From Chloroflexota bacterium (GTDB lineage Bacteria; Chloroflexota; Dormibacteria; Dormibacterales; Dormibacteraceae), in NCBI GenBank assembly GCA_005883575.1, contig VBFH01000031.1, forward strand, positions 1 to 64,000: DNA of 64,000 nt, read 5' to 3'. The notes beneath the pieces were generated by a model. It did not search any database and was not told the origin of the DNA. It saw nothing but the letters and a program-made list of their open reading frames with translations. Each line of letters opens with the position of its first letter. Position 1 is the stretch's first letter. A program made the position numbers and the translations under genes. Positions 43,332 to 52,526 of the stretch are shown here, one piece after another.

Positions 43332-44242
43332 GAGTAGATCGCAGTGCCCTCGGAACGTGCCATCTCGACGAAAGCGGAGTAAAGAGTCTGGGTCGCACGG
43401 CCTGCCGTGCCGTGGCCGATGCGCCGACCTTCGACCTCGATGACAGGCGTGATCTCGGTCCCGGTGCCGGTCAGGAAAACCTCGTCCGCGTTGAGTACTT
43501 CAGTGACCGTGATGTCACGCTCGACGACCCGGAACCCCTGGGCGGCCGCAAGCTCCATCACGGTGCGCCGTGTGATGCCCTCCAGGCATGCCTTGGACCA
43601 TGGGGTCACGACCTGTCCCTCCTTGACGATGAACAGGTTGGCGGCGCTTGCTTCCGCAAGGAAGCCATCCGCGTCCAGCATGAGGGCGTCGTCGGCGCCG
43701 CGGCGAACGGCCTCGAGGCGGGCCAGGAGGTTGTTACCGTAGTTCAGGCTTTTGATCTTAGGATCCAGCGCATCGCTGTTGATCTGCCGCACGCTCGAGA
43801 CGACCAACCTCTGACCGCGCATATCCGCGGGTGAGATTGGACCGCCGAGCAGGATCACATTTGGCTGGTCGGAACAAAAGCGCGGGTCGAGCCGCGGTGG
43901 AATGCGGTTGCCGCGGGTGACAATCGGCCGAAGGTGGAAGTTGTCGCGGATCTCGTTGACCCGAAGCCAATCGAGGACCACGGCCGTGAACTCGGTCGGT
44001 GACATCCCGATGTTGATCTCAAACGCGTTCGCCGATTCATAAAGGCGTTTGACGTGCTGGTCGAGGCGGAAGACCGAGCCGGCGTAGACGCGAACTCCCT
44101 CAAAGACACCGTCGGCGAAATTCAGCCCGCTGTCGAAGACGGAGATCGTCGCTTCTTCGCTTGGAACCAACCGACCATTGATGTAGACCTTCAACGATGA
44201 GGATCGAGTGCGGGCTTCGTCTAGTGCTTTCACGTCTTTCAT
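43328..44242 (-). CDS. Branched-chain-type class IV aminotransferase
   Basis: 304 residues, PLP fold type IV. 'KVYINGRLVPSEEATISVFD' and 'GVFEGVRVYAGSVFRLDQHV' open the protein; the PLP Lys is in 'KIKSLNYGNNLLARLEA' and the phosphate-binding loop in 'LEGITRRTVMELA' and 'FLTGTGTEITPV'. Usual length for IlvE-like or D-amino acid transaminases. The ATG at 44242 shares one base with the HyuA stop (TGATG); the ORF-track TTG at 44245 is the alternative. It is inserted between the HyuA and HyuB genes of one complex. Confidence 0.9.
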   Translation of the reverse strand: MKDVKALDEARTRSSSLKVYINGRLVPSEEATISVFDSGLNFADGVFEGVRVYAGSVFRLDQHVKRLYESANAFEINIGMSPTEFTAVVLDWLRVNEIRDNFHLRPIVTRGNRIPPRLDPRFCSDQPNVILLGGPISPADMRGQRLVVSSVRQINSDALDPKIKSLNYGNNLLARLEAVRRGADDALMLDADGFLAEASAANLFIVKEGQVVTPWSKACLEGITRRTVMELAAAQGFRVVERDITVTEVLNADEVFLTGTGTEITPVIEVEGRRIGHGTAGRATQTLYSAFVEMARSEGTAIYS

Positions 44243-46374
44243 CAAGTTCGTCTTCCCCCTCGTCGCGAATTGCCGTTATCGGGCGTCGGTTTGTGGCTTT
44301 CCGCGAAGCTAACCAGCACGTTTCCGAGGTCGTCGACACGCCACACAGCCGACGGACCGACGACGATCGTCGACTCGCGCTCCTCGATCAGCGCTGGGCC
44401 CTTGACGTCGTTGTCCGCAACCAGCTGGTAGCGGTCGAACACGGCGCAGTCGACGTAATCGTCGAGCTCCGGAAAATAGGTCCGGCGCTGAGATTTGAGC
44501 GCCCCCCCGCGTGCCGACGTCGGAAAGGTCACCGAGACCTGTTTTGACTCAACCCTGGCCGTCAGACGCCAGTGCACGCACTCCACGCCCGCAGTCTCCA
44601 GGCTGGTGCCGAATCGTTCCCTGTAAAGCCGGTTGAAGCTGCTCCGAAGCTCCGCCTCGATCCCCGGCCCGAGCTCGGCTTGGGTGAGCGGGACCGGGAC
44701 CTCGTAGCCCTGCCCGACGTATCGCATGTCGACTCGCTTTTCGATGTCCGCAGAGCTGACATCAGCCCCGCCTTTCTTAAGCATCTCGCGAGCCCGGGCT
44801 TCCATTTCGGCCAGGCGCGCGACGACCGGCGCCCAGTCAACTCTGCCAAGCCGGCCCAGATGGGTCCAGGCGAGATCCACCGAAAAGGGTGAAACGAGAA
44901 AACCGAGTGCGGACGCGACACCGGCGGCGGGCGGGCAGATCAGCCGCTTGATGCCAAGGTGCCGGGCAACCTCGTACGCATGCACGGGGCCGGCACCTCC
45001 GAACGCGACGAGGGTGAAGCGGCGCGGGTCGTGTCCCCGCTCGACGACATGGGTGCGCATGGCCAGCGCCATCTGCCGGTTGACGATGTCGAACATGCCG
45101 CGCGCACACTGCTCCGCGCTCATTCCGACTTCGTCTCCCAGTTGGGCGAGCGCCCGCTCCGCGTTCTCTGCGTCCAGCTCCATGGAGCCGCCGAGAAAGT
45201 AATCTGGATTCAGATATCCGAGATGGAGGTCGGCGTCGGTGACGGTGGCCGCCGTGCCTCGGCCGTAGCACGCCGGGCCAGGGTCGGCGCCGGCGCTTAT
45301 CGGGCCCACCTTGAGCAGCCCCAGCGCACCTTTGTGGCCGATCGATCCGCCGCCGGTTCCGATCTCGATCATCTCGATTGTCGGCAGCTTGAGGGGCAGG
45401 CCGCTGCCGCGCTTGAAGCGCGCGACCCTGGCCACCTCCAACTCGGGAACCTGGAGGGGAACACCGCTCTCGATCAGGCTCACCTTGGCGGTGGTGCCCC
45501 CCATGTCAAACGAGATCAGGTTATGAAGGCCGAGCCGGCGGCCGAAGAAGCCGGCAGCGCTGACCCCACCCGCAGGGCCGGACTCGACGAGCTGGATGGC
45601 GAACTCGGCCGCCTGCCGGGCAGATGTCACGCCGCCCTGCGACATCATCACATAAAGGCGGTCTGGAGCTCCGAGGTCACGGAAGCCTTGCTCGAGGTGC
45701 GCGAGGTATTTGCGCGCGAGGGGGCGTACAAATGCGTTGGCGGCCGCCGTTGAAGTTCTTTCGTACTCCCGCCACTCGGGCGCGATGTCCGACGAAAGCG
45801 TGATGTCGATGCCTGGCGCTTCGGCCGCGACGATCTCACCGAGGCGACGTTCATGCGCTGGATTGGCGTATGCGTGGAGAAGGCAGACGGCGACGCTCTC
45901 GACGCCGAGCTCACGCAGCCTCCGTGACAGCCTCACTGCCTCCGCCTCATCGAGAGGCTCCAGTTCGGTGCCGTCGGCGAGCACGCGCTCGCCAATCTCA
46001 AAGCGGAGCGGTCGCGGGATGAGGGGTTCGGGGCGCTCGAGCTCCAGGTCGTACAGGTCATAGCGCGCCTCTCGACCGATCTCCAGCACGTCGCGGAAAC
46101 CAACCGTCGTTATGAGAGCGGTGCGTGCGCCGCGGCGCTCAATCAGGCTGTTCGCAACCAGCGTCGTTCCATGAATGATGCGCACGATGTCTGGAAATGG
46201 AATCTTCTCGCGATGAGCGAATCGCACGATCCCGTCGAGCACCCCGAGCGATGGATCCGCCGGCGTGGTCAGATGCTTGAACACCGTGACCACGCCGTCA
46301 TCGATGGCGACGAAGTCGGTAAAAGTCCCTCCGACGTCGATTCCGACGGCGCGGCTCAGGTCTCGGGCACCCAA
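44242..46374 (-). CDS. Hydantoinase/oxoprolinase subunit A (HyuA), copy 2
   Basis: 710 residues. 'AVGIDVGGTFTDFVAIDDG', 'IHGTTLVANSLIERRGA', 'LISFDMGGTTAKVSLIESG', 'IEIGTGGGSIGH' and 'LVAFGGAGPVHAYEVA' are the ATP-binding landmarks. Start is TTG at 46374, 16 nt after the threonine aldolase stop, without a strong ribosome site. The C-terminal tail is basic and extends beyond copy 1. Interacts with HyuB copy 2. Confidence 0.9.
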   Translation of the reverse strand: MGARDLSRAVGIDVGGTFTDFVAIDDGVVTVFKHLTTPADPSLGVLDGIVRFAHREKIPFPDIVRIIHGTTLVANSLIERRGARTALITTVGFRDVLEIGREARYDLYDLELERPEPLIPRPLRFEIGERVLADGTELEPLDEAEAVRLSRRLRELGVESVAVCLLHAYANPAHERRLGEIVAAEAPGIDITLSSDIAPEWREYERTSTAAANAFVRPLARKYLAHLEQGFRDLGAPDRLYVMMSQGGVTSARQAAEFAIQLVESGPAGGVSAAGFFGRRLGLHNLISFDMGGTTAKVSLIESGVPLQVPELEVARVARFKRGSGLPLKLPTIEMIEIGTGGGSIGHKGALGLLKVGPISAGADPGPACYGRGTAATVTDADLHLGYLNPDYFLGGSMELDAENAERALAQLGDEVGMSAEQCARGMFDIVNRQMALAMRTHVVERGHDPRRFTLVAFGGAGPVHAYEVARHLGIKRLICPPAAGVASALGFLVSPFSVDLAWTHLGRLGRVDWAPVVARLAEMEARAREMLKKGGADVSSADIEKRVDMRYVGQGYEVPVPLTQAELGPGIEAELRSSFNRLYRERFGTSLETAGVECVHWRLTARVESKQVSVTFPTSARGGALKSQRRTYFPELDDYVDCAVFDRYQLVADNDVKGPALIEERESTIVVGPSAVWRVDDLGNVLVSFAESHKPTPDNGNSRRGGRRT

Positions 46375-46390
46375 ATGCCGGCGGGCCTGC

Positions 46391-47455
46391 TCATGTCGCG
46401 ACCGCGGCGGGGCTCAGCACATGTTTCGTGGCCGCAATCGCCGACTCGGCCGCCGCGTCGTCGATCTCGCAGTGCGTCATCATCTTGAAGACATTGGGTT
46501 GTCGCAGCAGGACGAGCACTCCCCGCTCGGCGAGCGCGTCGACGACCTCGGCTGCGGGTCTTCCGCTGGGTGCCGTGGAGACCCTCACCTGGTTCGTCTG
46601 TGGGTGGTTGACCTCGATCCCCGGGATGTCTCTGATACTGTCCGCGATGAGTCTCGCTCGCCGCTGGTCGTCGGCAAGGCGTTCGACCATATTGTCGAGG
46701 GCATAAAGCCCGGCGGCGGCGAAAAATCCTCCGCGGTGCATGCCGGACGCGCCCAGCCACTTGAGTCCACGCATCCTGGCTTCTTCAATATTTTTCACCG
46801 ACCCGCACAGCAGAGCGCCCAACGGAGCGCTCAGCCCTTTGTTGAGGCTAACCGTCACAGTGTCGAGCGGCTGCGTAAATGTGCGGATGGCCAGGCCGGT
46901 TGCGACTGCCGCATTGTGTATGCGAGCGCCGTCCATATGCAGATGGCATCCATTCCGGTGAGCAAGTTCGGACAGCGACTCCACATACTCGAGCGGCACG
47001 ATTGTGCCGCCGTGATCGTTGTGAGGTGATTCGAGCGCGATGAACGAGGTGCGAGGACGAGCCGGCCCGCGCCACTCGGTGAGGATCGCCTCTACCTCCG
47101 CCAGCGGCATGGCGCCTGTTTCAGAGACAATCAATCGTGGATAGACTCCGCAGACGTAAGCTAGATTCCATCCTTCGATCCAGACCTGGTGAGCATCGGC
47201 CTCGAGGATGACCTGGTCTCCCCTCACGGTCGAGATCATCATCGCGAGCAGGTTGGCGAGGCTGGCGGTGAACACGAAAAGCCCGGCTTCCATGCCCGTC
47301 ATTTCGGCGGCGCGCTTCTCGAGTTCGTTCACGTTCTGGTCCTCGCCACGCTGAGGCCAGCCTATGTCGGCCGCTTGCATAGCTCTCCACATCTCGGCGG
47401 TAGGTCTTGTCACGACCTCGGAGCGCAGATCGATGCGGCGCCCTTGCGAAATCAT
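46391..47455 (-). CDS. Threonine aldolase-family PLP lyase
   Basis: 354 residues of the fold type I beta-eliminating lyase/low-specificity L-threonine aldolase family. 'IDLRSEVVTRPTAEMWRAM' at the N-terminus, 'EADAHQVWIE', 'LHMDGARIHNAAVATG' with the PLP-ring Asp, and the PLP Lys in 'TVSLNKGLSAPLGALLCGS'. It would split a beta-hydroxy amino acid into glycine and an aldehyde. First gene of the coupled chain with HyuA, aminotransferase, HyuB, AtuA-like and DUF4387; its start codon is 5 nt from a palindrome-like site at 47460. Confidence 0.92.
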   Translation of the reverse strand: MISQGRRIDLRSEVVTRPTAEMWRAMQAADIGWPQRGEDQNVNELEKRAAEMTGMEAGLFVFTASLANLLAMMISTVRGDQVILEADAHQVWIEGWNLAYVCGVYPRLIVSETGAMPLAEVEAILTEWRGPARPRTSFIALESPHNDHGGTIVPLEYVESLSELAHRNGCHLHMDGARIHNAAVATGLAIRTFTQPLDTVTVSLNKGLSAPLGALLCGSVKNIEEARMRGLKWLGASGMHRGGFFAAAGLYALDNMVERLADDQRRARLIADSIRDIPGIEVNHPQTNQVRVSTAPSGRPAAEVVDALAERGVLVLLRQPNVFKMMTHCEIDDAAAESAIAATKHVLSPAAVAT

Positions 47456-47565
47456 TCTTGGAAGAGCATTCTAAACTGGCTCGATAAGGTGTCAAGCGTA
47501 GGCGGCGCGTCCTTCGCCATGTGCGCGGATGGATTCACACGTGTGCGAGAAAAGGAAGTCAGGGG

Positions 47566-48186
47566 ATGAGTCAACGAGCGCTCCTGTTGGCGATCATGGA
47601 GCCCGCCTTGGCCATGGAAGAAGAGTTCAACGATTGGTACGACCTGGAGCACCTGCCGCAGATGCAGGCAATTCCCGGCATCGATACCGCCCTCCGTTTC
47701 GTCGCTGTGGACGGCTGGCCGCGGTATCTCGCCGTCTACGACTTGAAAGAATTCGCGGTGCTCAGAAGCACCACCTACCGCTTGATTACCGGGTCGGGTT
47801 TCACGCCATGGAGCAGGCGCATTCTCTCTCGGGTCAAAGGCTGGCAAAGGCTTACTTTCAAGCAGGAATCGCCGGGCGACGCGATCATCGATGAGGACTG
47901 CCGTGCCCTGCTTGTCTTCGTCTTCAAGGGCCGGCCTGACCTGAGGCCCGCCGCTCGGTCGTTCTCAGGCGAGCCAGGCGTGACGCAGGTTAGATGCTTC
48001 GGCCCTGGCGAGGAGACCAATGACGGTGCCGCCCTTTTGGTTGAGGCAGGCGCCGTCGGCGCACTGCCACGGCCGTCCGGTTCAAATCTCGCCTCCATGC
48101 TCGGACTCGTCTTTTCGGCCGCGTACGTCCGTTACTCACGAACAGATCCGGTGGCAAAGTTCCACGCGCTTGAAAAAAGCGAGTGA
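47566..48186 (+). CDS. Dimeric alpha-beta barrel protein of unknown function
   Basis: 206 residues. The 'EEEFNDWYDLEHLPQMQAIP' stretch near the N-terminus is seen in EthD-like/dimeric ferredoxin-like-fold proteins near catabolic operons; a second half with 'RALLVFVFKGRPD' may be a repeat of the fold. The ATG at 47566 follows AAAGGAAG. It begins a plus-strand unit divergent from the threonine aldolase (110-nt gap). Enzymatic or small-ligand binding role cannot be assigned. Confidence 0.75.
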   Translation: MSQRALLLAIMEPALAMEEEFNDWYDLEHLPQMQAIPGIDTALRFVAVDGWPRYLAVYDLKEFAVLRSTTYRLITGSGFTPWSRRILSRVKGWQRLTFKQESPGDAIIDEDCRALLVFVFKGRPDLRPAARSFSGEPGVTQVRCFGPGEETNDGAALLVEAGAVGALPRPSGSNLASMLGLVFSAAYVRYSRTDPVAKFHALEKSE

Positions 48187-48217
48187 GGACTTGGACCACC
48201 GAGCGAACGGTCGCGAT

Positions 48218-48230
48218 GGAACGCCATTTC
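48218..48230. promoter_or_regulatory. GGAACGCCATTTC palindrome, candidate shared operator
   Basis: Two mismatches from GGAATGnCATTCC, in the 81-nt gap upstream of the RraA-like gene, 38 nt before its presumed start, a normal position for a repressor site. Confidence 0.35.
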
Positions 48231-48267
48231 ACTTACCATTGTCCCGTCGCGTGACCAGGGCAATCCA

Positions 48268-48990
48268 TTGATACCTGTCAGGGGGGACGTCGGGGTCGGC
48301 AGCTTCGAGCCTGGCGTCGTGACGCCGGCGGAATTTCGTCGCCTCCCGCGGCAGCGCCTGAGAGCCGTCGCCGAGCTCACCGGTCTGTCGAGCACGGCAT
48401 CGGACGTGCTTGACGAGCTGGGGTTTGCGCTCGCGGTTTCTAGTGATGTCCTGGCCCTGCGGACCGGCCCGGCCCGGGTCGTCGGTCAGGCGCTCACGAT
48501 CCGGTACTTGCCAGAGCGACGTTCCTCGTCACACCCGGATTTGCGGCACACCCCGAGTCGACTCACTCACCACGCCGCGTTCGCCGTGGCACAACCGGGC
48601 GATGTGGCCGTCATCGAGGTAGGTGGAATGCCGGCGGTCTCAGTGCTGGGTGGCATCGGAGCGCAGAGCGCGATTCGGGCCGGGTTGGCCGGCTGCATAG
48701 TCGACGGAGGGATCCGCGATCTGGAGCAGATTCAGTCCATGGGATTGCCGGTTTGGGCGCGCACGCTGACACCCCGCACGGGCAAGTGGCGGGTCGAGGC
48801 GGTCGCCATCAACCAGCCGGTGGCGTGCGGCGGCGTGCAGGTCCACGCGGGTGATCTCGTGATCGCTGACGAGACCGGTCTGTGTTTCGTGCCGATCGCA
48901 GTTGCGGAAGTGGCGATTGATCGCATCCTCGAGGTCACACGACAGGAAGCGGAGCAGTTGGCCTCCTCCCCGCATCGTCCACCGGCGTAA
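48268..48990 (+). CDS. RraA-like / HMG-CHA aldolase-family protein, second copy
   Basis: 240 residues. 'SSTASDVLDELG' at the start of the fold, 'GDVAVIEVGGMPAVSVLGGI', 'GLAGCIVDGGIRDLEQI' with the conserved Arg-Asp, 'GLPVWARTLTPRTGKWRVE' and 'GDLVIADETGLCFVP' match the family, as in the gene at 15527. Start is TTG at 48268; no strong ribosome site, so a start further in is possible. It precedes the MmgE/PrpD gene by 19 nt. Confidence 0.82.
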   Translation: MIPVRGDVGVGSFEPGVVTPAEFRRLPRQRLRAVAELTGLSSTASDVLDELGFALAVSSDVLALRTGPARVVGQALTIRYLPERRSSSHPDLRHTPSRLTHHAAFAVAQPGDVAVIEVGGMPAVSVLGGIGAQSAIRAGLAGCIVDGGIRDLEQIQSMGLPVWARTLTPRTGKWRVEAVAINQPVACGGVQVHAGDLVIADETGLCFVPIAVAEVAIDRILEVTRQEAEQLASSPHRPPA

Positions 48991-49009
48991 CCCGACGGGG
49001 GGCACGCAG

Positions 49010-50425
49010 GTGAGCACCGGAGCAGAGCGGATAAGCCTTTTCGCGCACGAGCTCCGGTGGAACGACGTGCCTTCGCCCGTCGTTGCCGCCGCCAAGCTCC
49101 ATATGCTCGACACGATCGGATGCGGTCTGGCCGCGCGCGGCCTCGGCGTCGGGGGTGAAGCTCTATCCGTTGCAGTCGAACAGGGTGGCCGGCCGGAGAG
49201 CACGGCGATCGGTTGCGAACAGCGGCTGCCGGCGCCGAGCGCCGCCTTCGCGAACGGAATGCACTGCCACTTCCTCGATTACGACGACACACACACGGCG
49301 TCCGGCACCCACGTGAGCGTCACGGTGGTTCCAGCGGCGCTCGCGGCGGCCGAGGCGGCCGGCGCGTCTGGTCGCGAGCTGCTGATCGCGGCGATCATCG
49401 GCTCAGAGACCGCCATTCGAATCGGCATGGCGGCGCCGCTCGAATTTCATCGACGTGGATTCCATCCCACATCTGTGTGCGGAGTGTTCGGTGCCACCGT
49501 CGCTGCGAGCCGCATCTTCGGGCTGGGACCGGAAGCAACGGCCAACGCGCTTGGCATCGCGGGCAGCCTGGCTTCAGGTCTTTTCGAATACCTCGGCGAC
49601 GGCTCCGCAACCAAGCCACTTCATCCCGGCTGGGCCGCGCAATCAGGAATCCAGGCGGCCCGCCTCGCGTCACATGGAACGACCGGGCCGCGCACCGTCC
49701 TAGAGGGCCGCTTCGGCCTGTATGCAGCGTTCGTCGGCAAATCGGAAACCAAGATCGATTCCCAGCTCGCCGAGCTCGGCCACGGTTGGGAGACTCCGAA
49801 CATCGCGTTCAAGCCATACCCCGCCTGCCACTTCTCGCACGCGACGCTCGACGCGACTCGCAAGCTGGTCAACGACAGGCGGCTGCGCCTGGCCGACGTC
49901 GACCGCGTCGTCGCTCTCGTTCCGGCGGACGCCGTGGCCTTCGTCCTTGAACCCGCCGAGGCCAAACTCCGTCCGCGCACCCCATACGAGGCGAAATTCA
50001 GCCTGCAGTTTTCGATCGCCGCCTTATTGGTCGACGGTAGGGTCGGCGTGGATACGTTCACCGAGCGCCGGATCGCGGATCCGCAATTGCTCGAGGTCGC
50101 TAGGCGCGTCGACTTCGAGGTCCGCGACTACCCAACCTATCCGGCCGCATTTCCTGGTGGCGTGCGCATCACGACCCGCGACGGGACGGCTCTCGAAGTG
50201 GACCTGCCCCATCAGCGGGGCAGCAGCGCCAACCCCATGCGCGATCAGGACATCCGGGGAAAGTTCCAGGCCAATGCCACGCTCGCGCTGGGCGAGACGG
50301 CCGCACGCAAGCTTGGGATCGAGCTGCTTGCACTGGATTCGCGATCAGACGTAGGCGACGTACTGGTTCATCTGGGTCGCGCGAAGTCGAATGAGCCAGG
50401 CGTGCTGTCGCCGACCGGAGGTTGA
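49010..50425 (+). CDS. MmgE/PrpD-family protein
   Basis: 471 residues. 'VVAAAKLHMLDTIGCGLAAR', 'AFANGMHCHFLDYDDTH' and 'HVSVTVVPAALAAAEAAG' are the signature N-terminal half of the family, and 'FKPYPACHFSHATLDATRKL' with 'YEAKFSLQFSIAALLVDG' the conserved C-terminal part. Family members include 2-methylcitrate dehydratase and cis-aconitate decarboxylase; dehydration or decarboxylation of a tricarboxylate is the expected chemistry. The GTG at 49010 replaces the longer ORF-track start, which overlaps the RraA gene. It ends 2 nt from the convergent MaoC gene. Confidence 0.9.
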   Translation: MSTGAERISLFAHELRWNDVPSPVVAAAKLHMLDTIGCGLAARGLGVGGEALSVAVEQGGRPESTAIGCEQRLPAPSAAFANGMHCHFLDYDDTHTASGTHVSVTVVPAALAAAEAAGASGRELLIAAIIGSETAIRIGMAAPLEFHRRGFHPTSVCGVFGATVAASRIFGLGPEATANALGIAGSLASGLFEYLGDGSATKPLHPGWAAQSGIQAARLASHGTTGPRTVLEGRFGLYAAFVGKSETKIDSQLAELGHGWETPNIAFKPYPACHFSHATLDATRKLVNDRRLRLADVDRVVALVPADAVAFVLEPAEAKLRPRTPYEAKFSLQFSIAALLVDGRVGVDTFTERRIADPQLLEVARRVDFEVRDYPTYPAAFPGGVRITTRDGTALEVDLPHQRGSSANPMRDQDIRGKFQANATLALGETAARKLGIELLALDSRSDVGDVLVHLGRAKSNEPGVLSPTGG

Positions 50426-50427
50426 CG

Positions 50428-50928
50428 TCAGGATTGCGGTCTGAAGCGGGCGATCTTCGGAGCCTGACCGCGTTTATAGATCAAGGCGGTTCGCTTGAAC
50501 GAAAGCACCTCTTTGCCGTCCTGGTTGAAACCGGTCGTCTTGACGGTGACCAGACCAACATTGGGTCGCGAGCGAGATTCTCGCTTTTGGAGCACCTCCG
50601 ACCGCGAGTAGAGCGTGTCACCCTCGAAGACCGGGTTCGGGATTCGCACCTCATCCCAACCGAGGTTGGCCATGACGTTTTGCGAGATGTCCGTGACCGA
50701 CTGGCCGGTGATCAGGGCGAGCGTGAAACACGAGTTCACGATCGGCCGACCGAATTCAGTCTGGGCCGCGTAGTTGGCGTCGAAATGAAGCGGCGCGGTG
50801 TTTTGGGTCAGAAGGGTGAACCAGCTGTTGTCCGCGGCGAGAATCGTCCTACCGAGTGGATGCTCGTAGATGTCTCCGACCTCGAAGTCCTCCCAGAAAC
50901 GCCCGCGCCAGCCCTCTTTCAGTCCCAT
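50428..50928 (-). CDS. MaoC-like hotdog dehydratase, mesaconyl-CoA hydratase-like
   Basis: 166 residues, single hotdog. The hydratase motif is 'LTQNTAPLHFDANYAAQTEF' (Asp-His pair in the overhang segment), with 'GRFWEDFEVGDIYEHPLGRT' and 'FEGDTLYSRSEVLQKRESRS'. The sequence and the divergent Mcd-like gene 55 nt away fit the single-domain mesaconyl-CoA (or itaconyl-CoA) hydratases of actinobacteria. The ATG at 50928 follows CGGGAG; residues ahead of it in the ORF track are not conserved. Confidence 0.85.
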   Translation of the reverse strand: MGLKEGWRGRFWEDFEVGDIYEHPLGRTILAADNSWFTLLTQNTAPLHFDANYAAQTEFGRPIVNSCFTLALITGQSVTDISQNVMANLGWDEVRIPNPVFEGDTLYSRSEVLQKRESRSRPNVGLVTVKTTGFNQDGKEVLSFKRTALIYKRGQAPKIARFRPQS

Positions 50929-50983
50929 CGTTCGCTCCCGGTGGAAACAAGAATAAGGACACGATGCACGCGGGGCGGATCTG

Positions 50984-52525
50984 ATGCCCTCGCGTGAGCC
51001 TGCGGGGGCCGAGCACATAGCAGGGCCCTCGCTCGATCAGCTGACAGCCGCACGCGCGGATCTAGTTGCGAAGGTCCGCTCTCTGATCCCAAGTGGCGAC
51101 GTCGATGAGAACCAGGTGGCCGCCAACGAGCTTGCGTGGACATACGCACGCGTGGAGGCCGCAGCGGCCTGCGATGACTGGGCTCAGGCTACGGGCGATC
51201 CGACGGCCCGAGCAGTCGCCGGCGCGGCGATCATCGAAGCGCTCGAGCAGCTCGGTATGCGCACCACACTGAGCACCATCGGTCGAGCGGACCATCTGGA
51301 GTGGATCGCCCACAATCCGCCACCAGCTGAGCTTGGAGCGGCGCCGGAGCAGCGCATGCTCCGCGCGACGTTTCGGGATTTCGCCCGCGCCAGGATCGCG
51401 CCCCGGGCCGCGGCTATCCACCGCGACGACCTCGACATACCTGAAGACATCATCCAGGGGCTGGCTGAGCTAGGTGTGTTCGGCCTTTCGATTCCGGAAG
51501 CGTTTGGAGGATTGCGGGGTGCCGCCGATGACTTCGAAGCGATGCTCATCGTCACCGAGGAGCTCTCCTATGTCTCGCTCGCGGCGGGTGGGAGCCTCAT
51601 CACGCGCCCGGAGATCCTGGTCCGGGCACTCGTTCGCGCGGGCACTCTGGAGCAAAAGCAGCGGTGGCTGCCGGCCATCGCAAGCGGTCGGCAGCTCGTC
51701 GCGGTGGCAACGACCGAACCAGACTTCGGTTCGGACGTCGCGGGAATCCGTTGCCGCGCCGACCCCGCCGAGGGGGGCTGGTTCGTCACCGGAACCAAGC
51801 TATGGTGCACGTTTGCCGGCCGCGCGGAGCTACTCATGCTGCTGTTGCGGACCAGTGAGGCGGGACACCGCGGGCTATCGGTGTTCGTCCTCGAGAAGCC
51901 TGCGTTTCCCGGCCATGAATTCCTGTACGCACAAGACACTGGCGGTGTCTTGAAAGGGCGCGCGATTCCGACCATTGGCTACCGCGGCATGCACACGTTC
52001 GAGCTGGCTTTCGACAGATTCTTCCTCCCCGACTCCGCGCTTGTCGGCGGCCAGGACTGGTTGAACCGAGGCTTCTACCTTCAGCTCGAGAGCTTTGCCA
52101 TGGGTAGGTTGCAGACGGCGGGACGAGCTGTTGGCTTGATGCAGGCGGCAGTGGACTCCACCATGCGCTACACGAATGAACGAGTCGTATTCGGGCGTGC
52201 TATCAGCGCCTACGGATTACCGAAGGCAACGCTCGGCAAGATGGTGCTGCGGCTGGCTGCGTCGCGCCAGCTCAGCTATCGGGCAGCGCGGCTAGTCGGG
52301 CGCGGAGAAGGGCAGATGGAGGCGTCGCTCGCCAAGCTGTACGCCTCGCGCGCTGCCGAGCAGGTGACACGGGACGCCATGCAATTGCACGGCGGGATGG
52401 GCTACGCGGAAGAGACCGACGTCTCGCGGTACTTCGTCGACGCGCGCGTGCTCAGCATCTTCGAAGGCGCAGAGGACGTGCTTGCGCTGCGCGTGATCGC
52501 CAAGAGCTTGCTGAGGCCTGGCTGA
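50984..52525 (+). CDS. Acyl-CoA dehydrogenase, (2S)-methylsuccinyl-CoA dehydrogenase-like
   Basis: 513 residues, against about 380 for ordinary acyl-CoA dehydrogenases. The first 120 or so residues form an extra helical region, as in methylsuccinyl-CoA dehydrogenase (Mcd). In the common core, 'GYRGMHTFELAFDRFFLPD', 'GRGEGQMEASLAKLYASRA', 'QLHGGMGYAEETDVSRYFVD' and 'ARVLSIFEGAEDVLALRVIA' closely resemble Mcd sequences I know. It would oxidise methylsuccinyl-CoA to mesaconyl-CoA with FAD, passing electrons to ETF. Divergent from the MaoC hydratase and 2 nt before the FAH gene. Confidence 0.85.
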   Translation: MPSREPAGAEHIAGPSLDQLTAARADLVAKVRSLIPSGDVDENQVAANELAWTYARVEAAAACDDWAQATGDPTARAVAGAAIIEALEQLGMRTTLSTIGRADHLEWIAHNPPPAELGAAPEQRMLRATFRDFARARIAPRAAAIHRDDLDIPEDIIQGLAELGVFGLSIPEAFGGLRGAADDFEAMLIVTEELSYVSLAAGGSLITRPEILVRALVRAGTLEQKQRWLPAIASGRQLVAVATTEPDFGSDVAGIRCRADPAEGGWFVTGTKLWCTFAGRAELLMLLLRTSEAGHRGLSVFVLEKPAFPGHEFLYAQDTGGVLKGRAIPTIGYRGMHTFELAFDRFFLPDSALVGGQDWLNRGFYLQLESFAMGRLQTAGRAVGLMQAAVDSTMRYTNERVVFGRAISAYGLPKATLGKMVLRLAASRQLSYRAARLVGRGEGQMEASLAKLYASRAAEQVTRDAMQLHGGMGYAEETDVSRYFVDARVLSIFEGAEDVLALRVIAKSLLRPG

Positions 52526-52526
52526 G

